Source of the DNA: Bacteroidota bacterium
GTDB lineage: Bacteria > Bacteroidota > Bacteroidia > B-17B0 > Aurantibacillaceae
Assembly (NCBI GenBank): GCA_030692515.1
Contig: JAUXZS010000056.1
Location: 310,001-374,000 of the forward strand
DNA: 64,000 nucleotides
Direction of reading: 5' to 3'
Shown here piece by piece: positions 53,680 through 62,269 of this stretch. The notes below the pieces were generated by a model, which was not told the origin of the DNA, did no database searches, and saw nothing but the letters and a program-made list of their open reading frames with translations. Position 1 is the first letter of the stretch. Every line of letters begins with the position of its first letter. A program made the position numbers and the translations under genes.

Positions 53680-56600
53680 ATGAAAAAATTTATCTTATAC
53701 ATTCTGCTCTTTTTTGCAGCTTTAAATAGTAACGCGCAAGTACCGGGCGATACAATTAAAGTAAAGGCGTTTAAATATGGTAGCGCAACACGCGATACGG
53801 TAATTAATTTTCCAAACAACTCGCTTACTTATGAAAAAATAATTTTAAAATATAATATGCGTTGTAAAAATGCACTTATCTCTACTCAGTCGGCTCCAAA
53901 TCAAGGTTGCGGCGAATGGGATTATTCTTGTAATACATATATTGTCGATTCATCAAAAATCGAAAATTCTTTAAACTTACAGCCTAGTCACGTTATTTCA
54001 AATTTTTCTGGCACAACGTTTAATTATGTATCTCAACCAATTTATGATTATTATAATTATAGTCAGAACAATGTTGTGTTAAATAATATTGTTTCTGAAA
54101 ATCAATACACGGTTGGCGCTGGCACTTCTTCTATTCCAAATTTGCTTAAATCTGATGAGAAATCTGGAAAATCTCAGATACTTTACACCGCCGCAGAATT
54201 AACTTCTGCAGGATTTGTTGCCGGAAATATTGATGGAATTTTATTAAACGTGGCTAATGCAGGAGGAACAGTAAACTTTTTTAAAGTGGGCATACAACAT
54301 AGTGCTGCTAATACTTTAAATTCTAGCACCGTTGCAGTTAGCGGTTTTACAAACGTATTTAATAGTAATTATTCTTTCGCAACCGGAAGTAATAGAATTC
54401 AATTTCATACTCCTTTTGTTTGGAACGGAACAAGTAATGTACTTATAGAATTTTCTTTTACCAACACGCAGCCAAGTACGCCAATTGTTTTTAGCGGGGC
54501 GGCAACAAGTTCTACAATGGCTTTGTACACAAAAAATAATTATGCTTTAAATTTATCTTCGTTTGGGCATGTTCCATTAAACACATCACTATTTTCAACC
54601 ATCAATAATGAAATTACTGTTTCGTTTTGGGTGTTTGGCGATGCTTCTCAATTACCAACCAACACTGCTTTATTGGAAGGATACTCTGCAATACCAAATG
54701 CTAGAAATTTAAATCTTCATATGCCTTGGGGCGACAACAATATATATTTTGATTGTGGGAACAGTAGTAATTCATATGACAGAATTAACAAAGTTGCTAC
54801 AGCCGCAGAACAGGGCGGACAGTGGAATCATTGGGCATTTACAAAAAATGCAACCACAGGAAACATGAAAATTTATTTAAACGGATTGCTTTGGAGTTCT
54901 GGAACAGGAAAAACAAAACCAATTTCGATTGTAAATTTAATTTTAGGAAAATCACAAAGCTTTACAAATAATTACAAAGGAAAAATAAATGAATTATCAA
55001 TTTGGGATAAAGAATTATCGCTTGCGGATATTCAAACTTGGATGAATAAACCTATTGATGCAAGTCATCCTTTTTATGGCAACTTAATAGGTTATTATAA
55101 AATGAATGAAGGCAACGGTTTAAACATTACCGATTCAAAAAACAATTTAGTTTCTGCAGGCGTAAATTTACAATGGACTTATGATGCAGGAAATAATTTA
55201 TCAAGAATGTTTTCCGAAACCAATCTTCGTCCAAACATTGTGTTTTTAAACGGCAACTATGCGTTAACAACCACAAGCGTTATCACAAAAGATTCAGTTG
55301 CTAGAAATCCAAATGTGGTACAACAGTATTCTATAACATCTAATGCAACGGTTACCCCAATGGCACATGATGTTGTTGCATTAGTTTCCACAACAAACTT
55401 ATACGAAGCGCTTCCACAAAAAGTTTATGATGGTAATACTAATGTGTTAACTGGTACAATAGCGGTTGTTCCAACTGGCGTTATAAATATTACTAATTTA
55501 AATTATTATAGAAGATTCCCTTTTTATAACGAGATAATGTCATTTGTAACACCCTACGGAAAAGGCCTGGATTTGGGGCCAAATGGTAAAACATGGTACT
55601 ATGATTTAACTGATTATACTCCAATTTTAAAAGGACCAAAAAGATTAATGATGAGTTTAGGTGGACAAAATCAAGAACAAATGGATTTGGATTTTTTATT
55701 TATTGTTGGAACACCACCAAGAAATGTTTTAGAATTTAATCAATTATGGCAAGGAGCCGCAAGAGATGGTGCCGCTGCAATTGCAAGCATTACAAACGAC
55801 ACACGATTTAATACTTTAAATGTACCCATGCATGTTAACGGGCAGGCGTTTAAAGTTCGCTCAACAATTACTGGCCATGGTGCGCAAGGAGAGTTTCACC
55901 AAAACGGTGGATTAATTAATCATTACTTTAATGTTGGAGGCGGACCAAACGAATTTTCTTGGCAAATTACACAAGAGTGTTCAACAAATCCAATCTTCCC
56001 GCAGGGAGGCACTTGGCTGTATGATAGACAAGGATGGTGTCCTGGCGAAACATCGTTAACAAAAGAATTAAATGTTACGCCTTTTGTTACTCCAGGCTCA
56101 ACAGTTACCTTAGATTATAATTGCTCAAATGCCCCTAGTCCAACCGGCGACTACAGATACATTGTTGCGAATCAACTAATAACCTATGGTGCGGCAAACC
56201 ATTCAAACGATGCAAGCATAATTGATGTTTTAAAGCCAAGCAATAAAGTTCTCTATTCAAGAAATAATCCTATTTGTTCTAATCCTGTTATTCTTGTACA
56301 AAACACAGGTTCAAACGTATTAACAAGTTTAGATATTGATTATTGGGTGAACAATACAACCACTAAACAAACTTTTAATTGGACAGGTAATTTAGCTTTT
56401 ATGGATACAACTCGAATTGTTTTACCAATAAATTCATTGTGGTTATCAGGTATACAAACGTCAAACAATAAATTTAATGTTGAATTAAAAAAAGCAAACG
56501 GTGTAGTGGATGATTATTCATTCAATAATGTTTACAGCTCTCCGTTTGTTGTTCCTGGGGTAGTACCAAGTCATTTTTCAATTGAATTTAAAACAAATAA

Positions 56601-57144
56601 TTACCCAACACACAACACGTATAAAATTATTGATGAGGCCGGAAACATTGTTGGCTCTAGCAATTTTACAGATCCAAATACAATATACGAGGACTACTAC
56701 ATTTTATATGGTTGTTATAAATTAATTGTTGAAGATACTGGTGGCGATGGCTTATCTTGGTGGGCAAATACTGCGCAAGGCTCTGGCTATGTTAGATTAA
56801 AGGATAACTGGAATGTTGTAATCAAAACATTTCAGCCAGATTTTGGAAGTAGATTTGAATATAGTTTTACAATAGATTCTCCCTTGTCATTAAATAAAAA
56901 TAATCTTGATGCCGCGTTAAATTTATATCCAAATCCATCGCATAATAAATTTATTCTTGATGGAAATGAATTGGAGGGGGCTGAAATTAATTGTACAAAT
57001 ATTTTAGGACAAACAGTTACCATTCCATTTATAAAAAGCGAAAATAAAATGGACTTTAATACAACCAATACAATTCCTGGAGTTTATTTTATTACCATCA
57101 CTAAAAACGGTAATACAGCGACTAAAAAAGTAATTATTTACTAG
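53680..57144 (+). CDS. PNGase F-like secreted protein interrupted by a LamG-containing insertion, with T9SS domain
   Basis: This 1154-residue protein has a signal peptide ending SNAQ. Parts match peptide-N-glycosidase F: CGEWDYSCNTYIV (D81 equals the catalytic Asp of the CDEWDRYANVYV motif). FVTPYGKGLDLG then LTDYTPILKG and DLDFLFIVGTPP follow from about 622 onward. Then comes GHGAQGEF (E738 at the catalytic Glu position), and CSTNPIFPQGG with YDRQGWCPGE matches the PNGase F CSANPI and DRAGWCPG blocks. Between residues about 100 and 605 lies an insertion with a T9SS-cargo beta domain (about 160-290) and a LamG domain (305-455). A sorting domain ends it. N-glycan release from glycoproteins is the inferred activity. 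Confidence 0.8.
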   Translation: MKKFILYILLFFAALNSNAQVPGDTIKVKAFKYGSATRDTVINFPNNSLTYEKIILKYNMRCKNALISTQSAPNQGCGEWDYSCNTYIVDSSKIENSLNLQPSHVISNFSGTTFNYVSQPIYDYYNYSQNNVVLNNIVSENQYTVGAGTSSIPNLLKSDEKSGKSQILYTAAELTSAGFVAGNIDGILLNVANAGGTVNFFKVGIQHSAANTLNSSTVAVSGFTNVFNSNYSFATGSNRIQFHTPFVWNGTSNVLIEFSFTNTQPSTPIVFSGAATSSTMALYTKNNYALNLSSFGHVPLNTSLFSTINNEITVSFWVFGDASQLPTNTALLEGYSAIPNARNLNLHMPWGDNNIYFDCGNSSNSYDRINKVATAAEQGGQWNHWAFTKNATTGNMKIYLNGLLWSSGTGKTKPISIVNLILGKSQSFTNNYKGKINELSIWDKELSLADIQTWMNKPIDASHPFYGNLIGYYKMNEGNGLNITDSKNNLVSAGVNLQWTYDAGNNLSRMFSETNLRPNIVFLNGNYALTTTSVITKDSVARNPNVVQQYSITSNATVTPMAHDVVALVSTTNLYEALPQKVYDGNTNVLTGTIAVVPTGVINITNLNYYRRFPFYNEIMSFVTPYGKGLDLGPNGKTWYYDLTDYTPILKGPKRLMMSLGGQNQEQMDLDFLFIVGTPPRNVLEFNQLWQGAARDGAAAIASITNDTRFNTLNVPMHVNGQAFKVRSTITGHGAQGEFHQNGGLINHYFNVGGGPNEFSWQITQECSTNPIFPQGGTWLYDRQGWCPGETSLTKELNVTPFVTPGSTVTLDYNCSNAPSPTGDYRYIVANQLITYGAANHSNDASIIDVLKPSNKVLYSRNNPICSNPVILVQNTGSNVLTSLDIDYWVNNTTTKQTFNWTGNLAFMDTTRIVLPINSLWLSGIQTSNNKFNVELKKANGVVDDYSFNNVYSSPFVVPGVVPSHFSIEFKTNNYPTHNTYKIIDEAGNIVGSSNFTDPNTIYEDYYILYGCYKLIVEDTGGDGLSWWANTAQGSGYVRLKDNWNVVIKTFQPDFGSRFEYSFTIDSPLSLNKNNLDAALNLYPNPSHNKFILDGNELEGAEINCTNILGQTVTIPFIKSENKMDFNTTNTIPGVYFITITKNGNTATKKVIIY

Positions 57145-57159
57145 AAAATTAAAATTAAA

Positions 57160-57194
57160 AAAGCCCCAATTAAATTTTAGTTGGGGCTTTTTTT
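57160..57194. terminator. Bidirectional terminator between the PNGase F-like and chitinase genes
   Basis: AAGCCCCAA and TTGGGGCTT with A-rich and T-rich flanks. It ends both converging transcripts. Confidence 0.85.
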
Positions 57195-57204
57195 TGAAGC
57201 TAAA

Positions 57205-59013
57205 TTATTCCGAATAAATTATTTTCTTAAAAACCACCCGCTCATTGGCTTGTGTTAACCTAATAAAGAATAAACCCTTTGTTACGTTTAATAATTTAAA
57301 ATCTAAAATATTATCGTTTTCAGAATCTATCTCTTTACTTAATATTAATTTTCCTTGTGCATCAAACAATTGAAATGATTTTATTTTTTGTACATCTAAA
57401 AATAATTTTCCGTTGGTTGGATTTGGATATAGTAATAGGTCGGCATAAAATTCATTTTGATTAACACCAGTTACAATAATTTGAGGTGTACATGACTTTA
57501 TTGCTTTAAATCCAAAAGCAACAGTTGCTCCATCGCTCTTAAATCTTAAGGTTAAATTTTGCCCTGTTGAGGTAACGGTTCCGGGACTGTTGGTTCCGGT
57601 ATAAGAACCAATTAAAGGTGCGGCAGTTGAAGCACCGTTATAAATAAACAAAGAATCGTACCCTTGTTCCGTACCAAAACTTTTAAACTGCAACTTTACT
57701 AAACTCCCTGTTGGCGCTGCAAGTGTGTAAGTATACTTTTCATTATCATAATAATTACGCATGGGGCCACCCATATCAAAAATACTATCATTGCAAACAA
57801 TCGGCGCACAATCAGTAAATTTATCTTGCAATAACGTCCAATAATTTGTTATTCCCGCATCATAGCCTAAAGCCCAAATTGCTATCCCGCCAAGCCCACG
57901 TTGGTTTACCATGTCATATCTTCTGCCTAAACTATAAACATCATCAATAAAACATTGTCTCCAATTACTTGAGTTTTGATAGGCGTAATAAGGCGTATAA
58001 CTAATGCCATCCCACTTTTTATTGGCTGCGCTATAGGTTGCGCTGTTATTATTAATATAGGCCAATGTGCGTGATGATGTATAATTACCGGTTGTATTTG
58101 CCGGCAATGTATTTGCTACAACCTCCCATTCTTGTCCGTAATAAGGCAATCCCATTAAAAGTTTGCTTGGAGTTGCGCCGGCTTTTAAATAATAGGTAAT
58201 TGTTTTTGAAAGCGTATAATTATAAGTTGTTTGAAAATTATATAAGGGGTCAGAAGGCCCGGCTTGCGAGCTACCGCTGTAATAATACGCATAACCCATA
58301 ATCGTATAGTCATCAACAATTGTGTTTAACGCAGGAATATCGAAAGCAACGCTCCAATCTACAGCATACAAACAAACCGATAATTTATAATTTGGGTTAG
58401 CGGTATTTAACGCATTATTTAAATTGGTCATAAATGTAGTAAATGGAATTTTATCTGAAGAGCCCATGCCTTCAAAGTCAATGTTTACGCCATCTCCACC
58501 TCTCGCATTTAATAATGAAACAATGTTATTAATGAAAGTTGTTTGAGCTGTTGAGCTTGCCCAAAAAGTTGAGTGGCCACTAAATAATGTTGCGCAAATA
58601 TGAATTTTTACGCCATTATTTTTTGCAACAGTTACAACGCTAGCAGTTGTCCATGCAAAAGATGTGTTTGTATTGTTACCAGTTGTTGGTGATACATCAT
58701 AACTAAAGTAACACAAATCGCTTAACAAATTCCATTGATAGGCAGTATATGCTGTGCCTACCCAATACGGGTGCCAACCAAAAACTTTTTTAGTTAAAGT
58801 GCAGGTTGATGAACTAGCGGTTCCAAGTTTTTGGGTTGATAAGCCTGCCGAATTATTTTCCACATCTCTTAAACTATCAAATTGAGCATCTGTTTTAAGG
58901 TTGAGGGCTCGGTAATGCTCACTTTGCTCTTGCATAATCGACACATGATTTTCGTTTTGAGAAAATGCATTATTAAAAAGCAATAAAAATAAAAAGGGTA
59001 TAATTCGTTTCAT
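57205..59013 (-). CDS. Secreted GH18 chitinase with CUB and T9SS domains
   Basis: This 602-residue enzyme has a signal peptide (IIPFLFLLLFNNAFSQ). The GH18 barrel spans about 75-400, with the active site GGDGVNIDFEGM: catalytic Glu181 and Asp179 are present, and the first Asp of DxDxE is Asn177. GLPYYGQEWEV and GGIAIWALGYDAG are further family landmarks. A CUB domain (about 410-515, YDSLFIYNGASTAAPLIGSY) and a T9SS type A sorting domain follow (LYPNPTNGKLFLDVQ to VFKKIIYSE). Beta-1,4-GlcNAc (chitin or peptidoglycan-like) cleavage is expected. Confidence 0.9.
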   Translation of the reverse strand: MKRIIPFLFLLLFNNAFSQNENHVSIMQEQSEHYRALNLKTDAQFDSLRDVENNSAGLSTQKLGTASSSTCTLTKKVFGWHPYWVGTAYTAYQWNLLSDLCYFSYDVSPTTGNNTNTSFAWTTASVVTVAKNNGVKIHICATLFSGHSTFWASSTAQTTFINNIVSLLNARGGDGVNIDFEGMGSSDKIPFTTFMTNLNNALNTANPNYKLSVCLYAVDWSVAFDIPALNTIVDDYTIMGYAYYYSGSSQAGPSDPLYNFQTTYNYTLSKTITYYLKAGATPSKLLMGLPYYGQEWEVVANTLPANTTGNYTSSRTLAYINNNSATYSAANKKWDGISYTPYYAYQNSSNWRQCFIDDVYSLGRRYDMVNQRGLGGIAIWALGYDAGITNYWTLLQDKFTDCAPIVCNDSIFDMGGPMRNYYDNEKYTYTLAAPTGSLVKLQFKSFGTEQGYDSLFIYNGASTAAPLIGSYTGTNSPGTVTSTGQNLTLRFKSDGATVAFGFKAIKSCTPQIIVTGVNQNEFYADLLLYPNPTNGKLFLDVQKIKSFQLFDAQGKLILSKEIDSENDNILDFKLLNVTKGLFFIRLTQANERVVFKKIIYSE

Positions 59014-59083
59014 AGGCTATTCGAATGTAGCGCCTTATTCTTAATAAAACCTACAAAAAGCAACAAAAAGGGCGGCTTTTTAG

Positions 59084-59091
59084 TATATTTG
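59084..59091 (+). promoter_or_regulatory. Candidate -7 box of the lepA promoter
   Basis: TATATTTG is a perfect TAnnTTTG box, 37 bp before the lepA ATG. No good TTTG box lies at the expected distance upstream. Confidence 0.5.
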
Positions 59092-59128
59092 CGGCTAAAT
59101 TAATTTAGAGAAAGTTTAGAATTTAAAA

Positions 59129-60919
59129 ATGAAAAACATACGCAACTTTTGTATTATTGCACACATCGATCATGGTAAAAGCACCTTGGCCGACCGTTTA
59201 TTAGAATTTACTGGAGCAGTTAGTAAGCGAGACATGCAAGCGCAAGTTTTGGACGATATGGATTTAGAGAAAGAGCGTGGCATCACTATTAAAAGCCATG
59301 CTATTCAGATGGATTATGAATACAAAGGCGAAAAATTTGTTTTAAATTTAATTGATACTCCCGGCCATGTTGATTTTAGTTATGAAGTCTCACGTTCTAT
59401 TGCTGCTTGCGAAGGCGCATTGCTTATTGTAGATGCAGCGCAAGGAATTCAAGCGCAAACAATTTCAAATTTATATTTAGCACTTGATCACGACTTAACT
59501 ATCATTCCTATTTTAAATAAAATGGATTTGCCGAGTGCAGAACCCGAAATGGTGATGGATCAAATTATTGATTTAATAGGTTGCGAAAAAAGTGATATCA
59601 TTCCTGCAAGTGGAAAAACCGGAATGGGAATTGAAGATATTTTGGCAGCTATTATCGAAAGAATAAAAGCCCCTGTAGGAGACCCTAACGCGCCTCTTCA
59701 AGCTTTGATTTTTGATAGTGTGTTTAATTCCTTTAGAGGAATTATTGCCTATTTTAAAATTATTAACGGCACAATAAAAAAAGGCGAAAAGGTAAAATTT
59801 GTAAATACAGGAGCATTTTATAATGCCGATGAAGTAGGCGTTTTAAAACTAAAACCAGAACCTCGTCCGCAATTAAGTACCGGCGATGTAGGCTATATTA
59901 TTTCAGGAATTAAAAGCGCTAAAGAAGTAAAAGTAGGCGATACCATTACTCATTTTGATAAACCTTGTGCCGAAGGAATACATGGTTTTGAAGAAGTTAA
60001 ACCTATGGTTTTTGCTGGAATTTATCCGGTAGATACCGAAGATTTTGAGGAGCTACGTTACAGTATGGAAAAGTTGCAGCTTAATGATGCATCTTTAACT
60101 TGGGAGCCAGAATCTTCAATGGCGCTAGGTTTTGGATTCCGTTGTGGATTTTTAGGAATGTTGCACATGGAAATTGTGCAAGAGCGTTTAGAGCGTGAGT
60201 TTAACATGACTGTTATTACAACTGTTCCTAACGTTTCTTATATTGCCTACCAAACAAATGGCGATGTTGTTACAGTTAATAACCCAAGTGATTTACCTGA
60301 CCCGGGGCGTATTGATTATATTGAAGAACCATACATTAAAGCAAACATTATTACTAAATCCGATTTTATTGGTCCGGTAATGAGTTTATGTATCGAGAAA
60401 AGAGGACAAATTGTTACTCAAAATTATTTAACGGCAGAGCGCGTAGAGTTAGTTTTTGAAATGCCTTTGGGCGAAGTTGTTTTTGATTTCTTCGACCGTT
60501 TAAAATCTATTTCTAAAGGCTATGCTTCTTTTGATTACCATCCAATTGGTATGCGCGAATCTGATTTAGTAAAATTAGACATCCTTTTAAAGGGAGAACC
60601 TGTTGATGCTTTATCATGTTTAATTCACAGAAGCAATTCATATCAATTTGGAAAAAAAATCTGCGAAAAATTAAAAGAATTAATTCCAAAACAACAATTC
60701 GAAATTCCTATTCAAGCAGCAATTGGTGCAAAAATTATTTCTCGCGAAACTATTAGCGCTATGCGCAAAGATGTGACTGCTAAATGCTATGGTGGCGATA
60801 TTAGTCGTAAGCGTAAGTTATTAGAGAAACAAAAAGAAGGTAAAAAAAGAATGAAGCAAGTAGGAAATGTTGAAATTCCACAAAGTGCATTTATGGCGGT
60901 TTTAAAGTTGAATGATTAG
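59129..60919 (+). CDS. lepA: Elongation factor 4 (LepA)
   Basis: This ribosome-associated GTPase back-translocates or remodels stalled ribosomes. The 596-residue protein begins [20 protein letters not shown] (G1), with [12 protein letters not shown] (switch I), DTPGHVDF (G3) and NKMDLP (G4). The LepA-specific C-terminal domain follows: [39 protein letters not shown] and [21 protein letters not shown]. Length and all motifs are standard. GH16 follows 6 bp downstream on the same strand without any functional link known. Confidence 0.98.
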   Translation: MKNIRNFCIIAHIDHGKSTLADRLLEFTGAVSKRDMQAQVLDDMDLEKERGITIKSHAIQMDYEYKGEKFVLNLIDTPGHVDFSYEVSRSIAACEGALLIVDAAQGIQAQTISNLYLALDHDLTIIPILNKMDLPSAEPEMVMDQIIDLIGCEKSDIIPASGKTGMGIEDILAAIIERIKAPVGDPNAPLQALIFDSVFNSFRGIIAYFKIINGTIKKGEKVKFVNTGAFYNADEVGVLKLKPEPRPQLSTGDVGYIISGIKSAKEVKVGDTITHFDKPCAEGIHGFEEVKPMVFAGIYPVDTEDFEELRYSMEKLQLNDASLTWEPESSMALGFGFRCGFLGMLHMEIVQERLEREFNMTVITTVPNVSYIAYQTNGDVVTVNNPSDLPDPGRIDYIEEPYIKANIITKSDFIGPVMSLCIEKRGQIVTQNYLTAERVELVFEMPLGEVVFDFFDRLKSISKGYASFDYHPIGMRESDLVKLDILLKGEPVDALSCLIHRSNSYQFGKKICEKLKELIPKQQFEIPIQAAIGAKIISRETISAMRKDVTAKCYGGDISRKRKLLEKQKEGKKRMKQVGNVEIPQSAFMAVLKLND

Positions 60920-60925
60920 TATTTC

Positions 60926-62161
60926 ATGAAAACAAAACTTTTTTTAATTAGTAGTTTATTTTTGCTTTTAAATATAAGGGCACAAGTAATGTGGCAAATT
61001 AATAAAGACACAGTTGTTACATGGTATTATTCAGATGGCGATGAGTTTAACACAAACAAACTCAATACAGATAAATGGAATTATAGTTACGGATGGGCTC
61101 GTTCTATTTATGCAAATAAAGAGCAACAATATTACACTGATGGAAAAAACCATTTGCTAAATGGGAGCACTCTTAAATTAACTGCTAAGAAAGAAAATAT
61201 AACCGCCAGAATTATTGATCAATACAGCGATAACGATACAATAAAAAACAATGGAAAATTTTATAGCTTAAATAAAACAGACTTTAATTATTCTGCGGGG
61301 ATGATTCAAAGCAAAACAAAATTTAATAAGGGATATTTTGAGTGTAGAGTTAAGTTACCAAAACAAGATGGGTATTGGCCCGCATTTTGGTTATACGGTG
61401 GTTCTCCTAACGAAGAAATTGACATGTTGGAAGGAAAAACTGAAAGAAAAAATCAAATTCATATCGATACACATTGTCCAAACAAATGTGATTTAGTGAA
61501 TTTATTTTTGCAAAAGAAAAGTTATGGAGGTTGGGTAAAAACAGAATATAATTTCACAGAGGAGTTTAATATTATTGCTTGTGATTGGGATGATGAAAAA
61601 ATAAAGTTTTATTTAAATGGCGAGTGCATAGGGATTGTAAACGTAAAATTTAATGCTGAAAAACATATTGTGTTTAATGTTGCTGTGCCAAGTAATGATG
61701 GACCGTTTCATCCTGGCCCTGATGTTAAAGACACTACAACCGCTCATTTTGAAATTGATTATGTAAGAGTTTGGAGAAAAGTAAAACCTGAAAATCAACA
61801 AAGTAAGCAATTGAATAACTTAAATATTGCAACAAGTGTTGAAAACTCGAAACCAATTCTTATTGAAAAAAAGTCAAAAACAAAAGGCAAACTTACTTAT
61901 GGAAAAAAAGACGAGCATAAAAACGAAGATGTTTTTATTAGTTGTTTTGAAAATGGAAATAACATACAGATTTCCGCACTGGGTATTTTTGGCGATAATA
62001 AACCTACATATACAATTTCTGATACTATAAAAACATATCTTTCAGGCACAATTGACAAACAAATAGTTGATATAAATACAGCTATGCTGCCCAAAGGCGA
62101 ATATAGCCTTAACATTACAGTGAAGGGAAAATCCATTTCCAAAAAAATCAAGATTAATTAA
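60926..62161 (+). CDS. Secreted GH16 beta-glucanase (laminarinase type)
   Basis: This 411-residue enzyme has a signal peptide (LFLISSLFLLLNIRAQ). The GH16 jelly-roll carries the active site EEIDMLEG (nucleophile E164, D166, acid/base E169, the ExDxxE variant of laminarinases). GYFECRVKLPKQDGYWPAFW precedes it and AHFEIDYVRVWRK closes the domain (about 35-285). A C-terminal region ends in GEYSLNITVKGK and then KKIKIN, which resembles a T9SS sorting domain though less strictly. Beta-1,3 or mixed-linkage glucan is the expected substrate. It begins 6 bp after lepA. Confidence 0.85.
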   Translation: MKTKLFLISSLFLLLNIRAQVMWQINKDTVVTWYYSDGDEFNTNKLNTDKWNYSYGWARSIYANKEQQYYTDGKNHLLNGSTLKLTAKKENITARIIDQYSDNDTIKNNGKFYSLNKTDFNYSAGMIQSKTKFNKGYFECRVKLPKQDGYWPAFWLYGGSPNEEIDMLEGKTERKNQIHIDTHCPNKCDLVNLFLQKKSYGGWVKTEYNFTEEFNIIACDWDDEKIKFYLNGECIGIVNVKFNAEKHIVFNVAVPSNDGPFHPGPDVKDTTTAHFEIDYVRVWRKVKPENQQSKQLNNLNIATSVENSKPILIEKKSKTKGKLTYGKKDEHKNEDVFISCFENGNNIQISALGIFGDNKPTYTISDTIKTYLSGTIDKQIVDINTAMLPKGEYSLNITVKGKSISKKIKIN

Positions 62162-62269
62162 TCTCTGTTAATTAAAATAAAACAGCACTCTCACTTTTCA
62201 ACCAAACTATTGTTCACAAAAGGTGTAACTAAAGTATATCTTGAGCATTATACTGTTTAAATTTACTAG

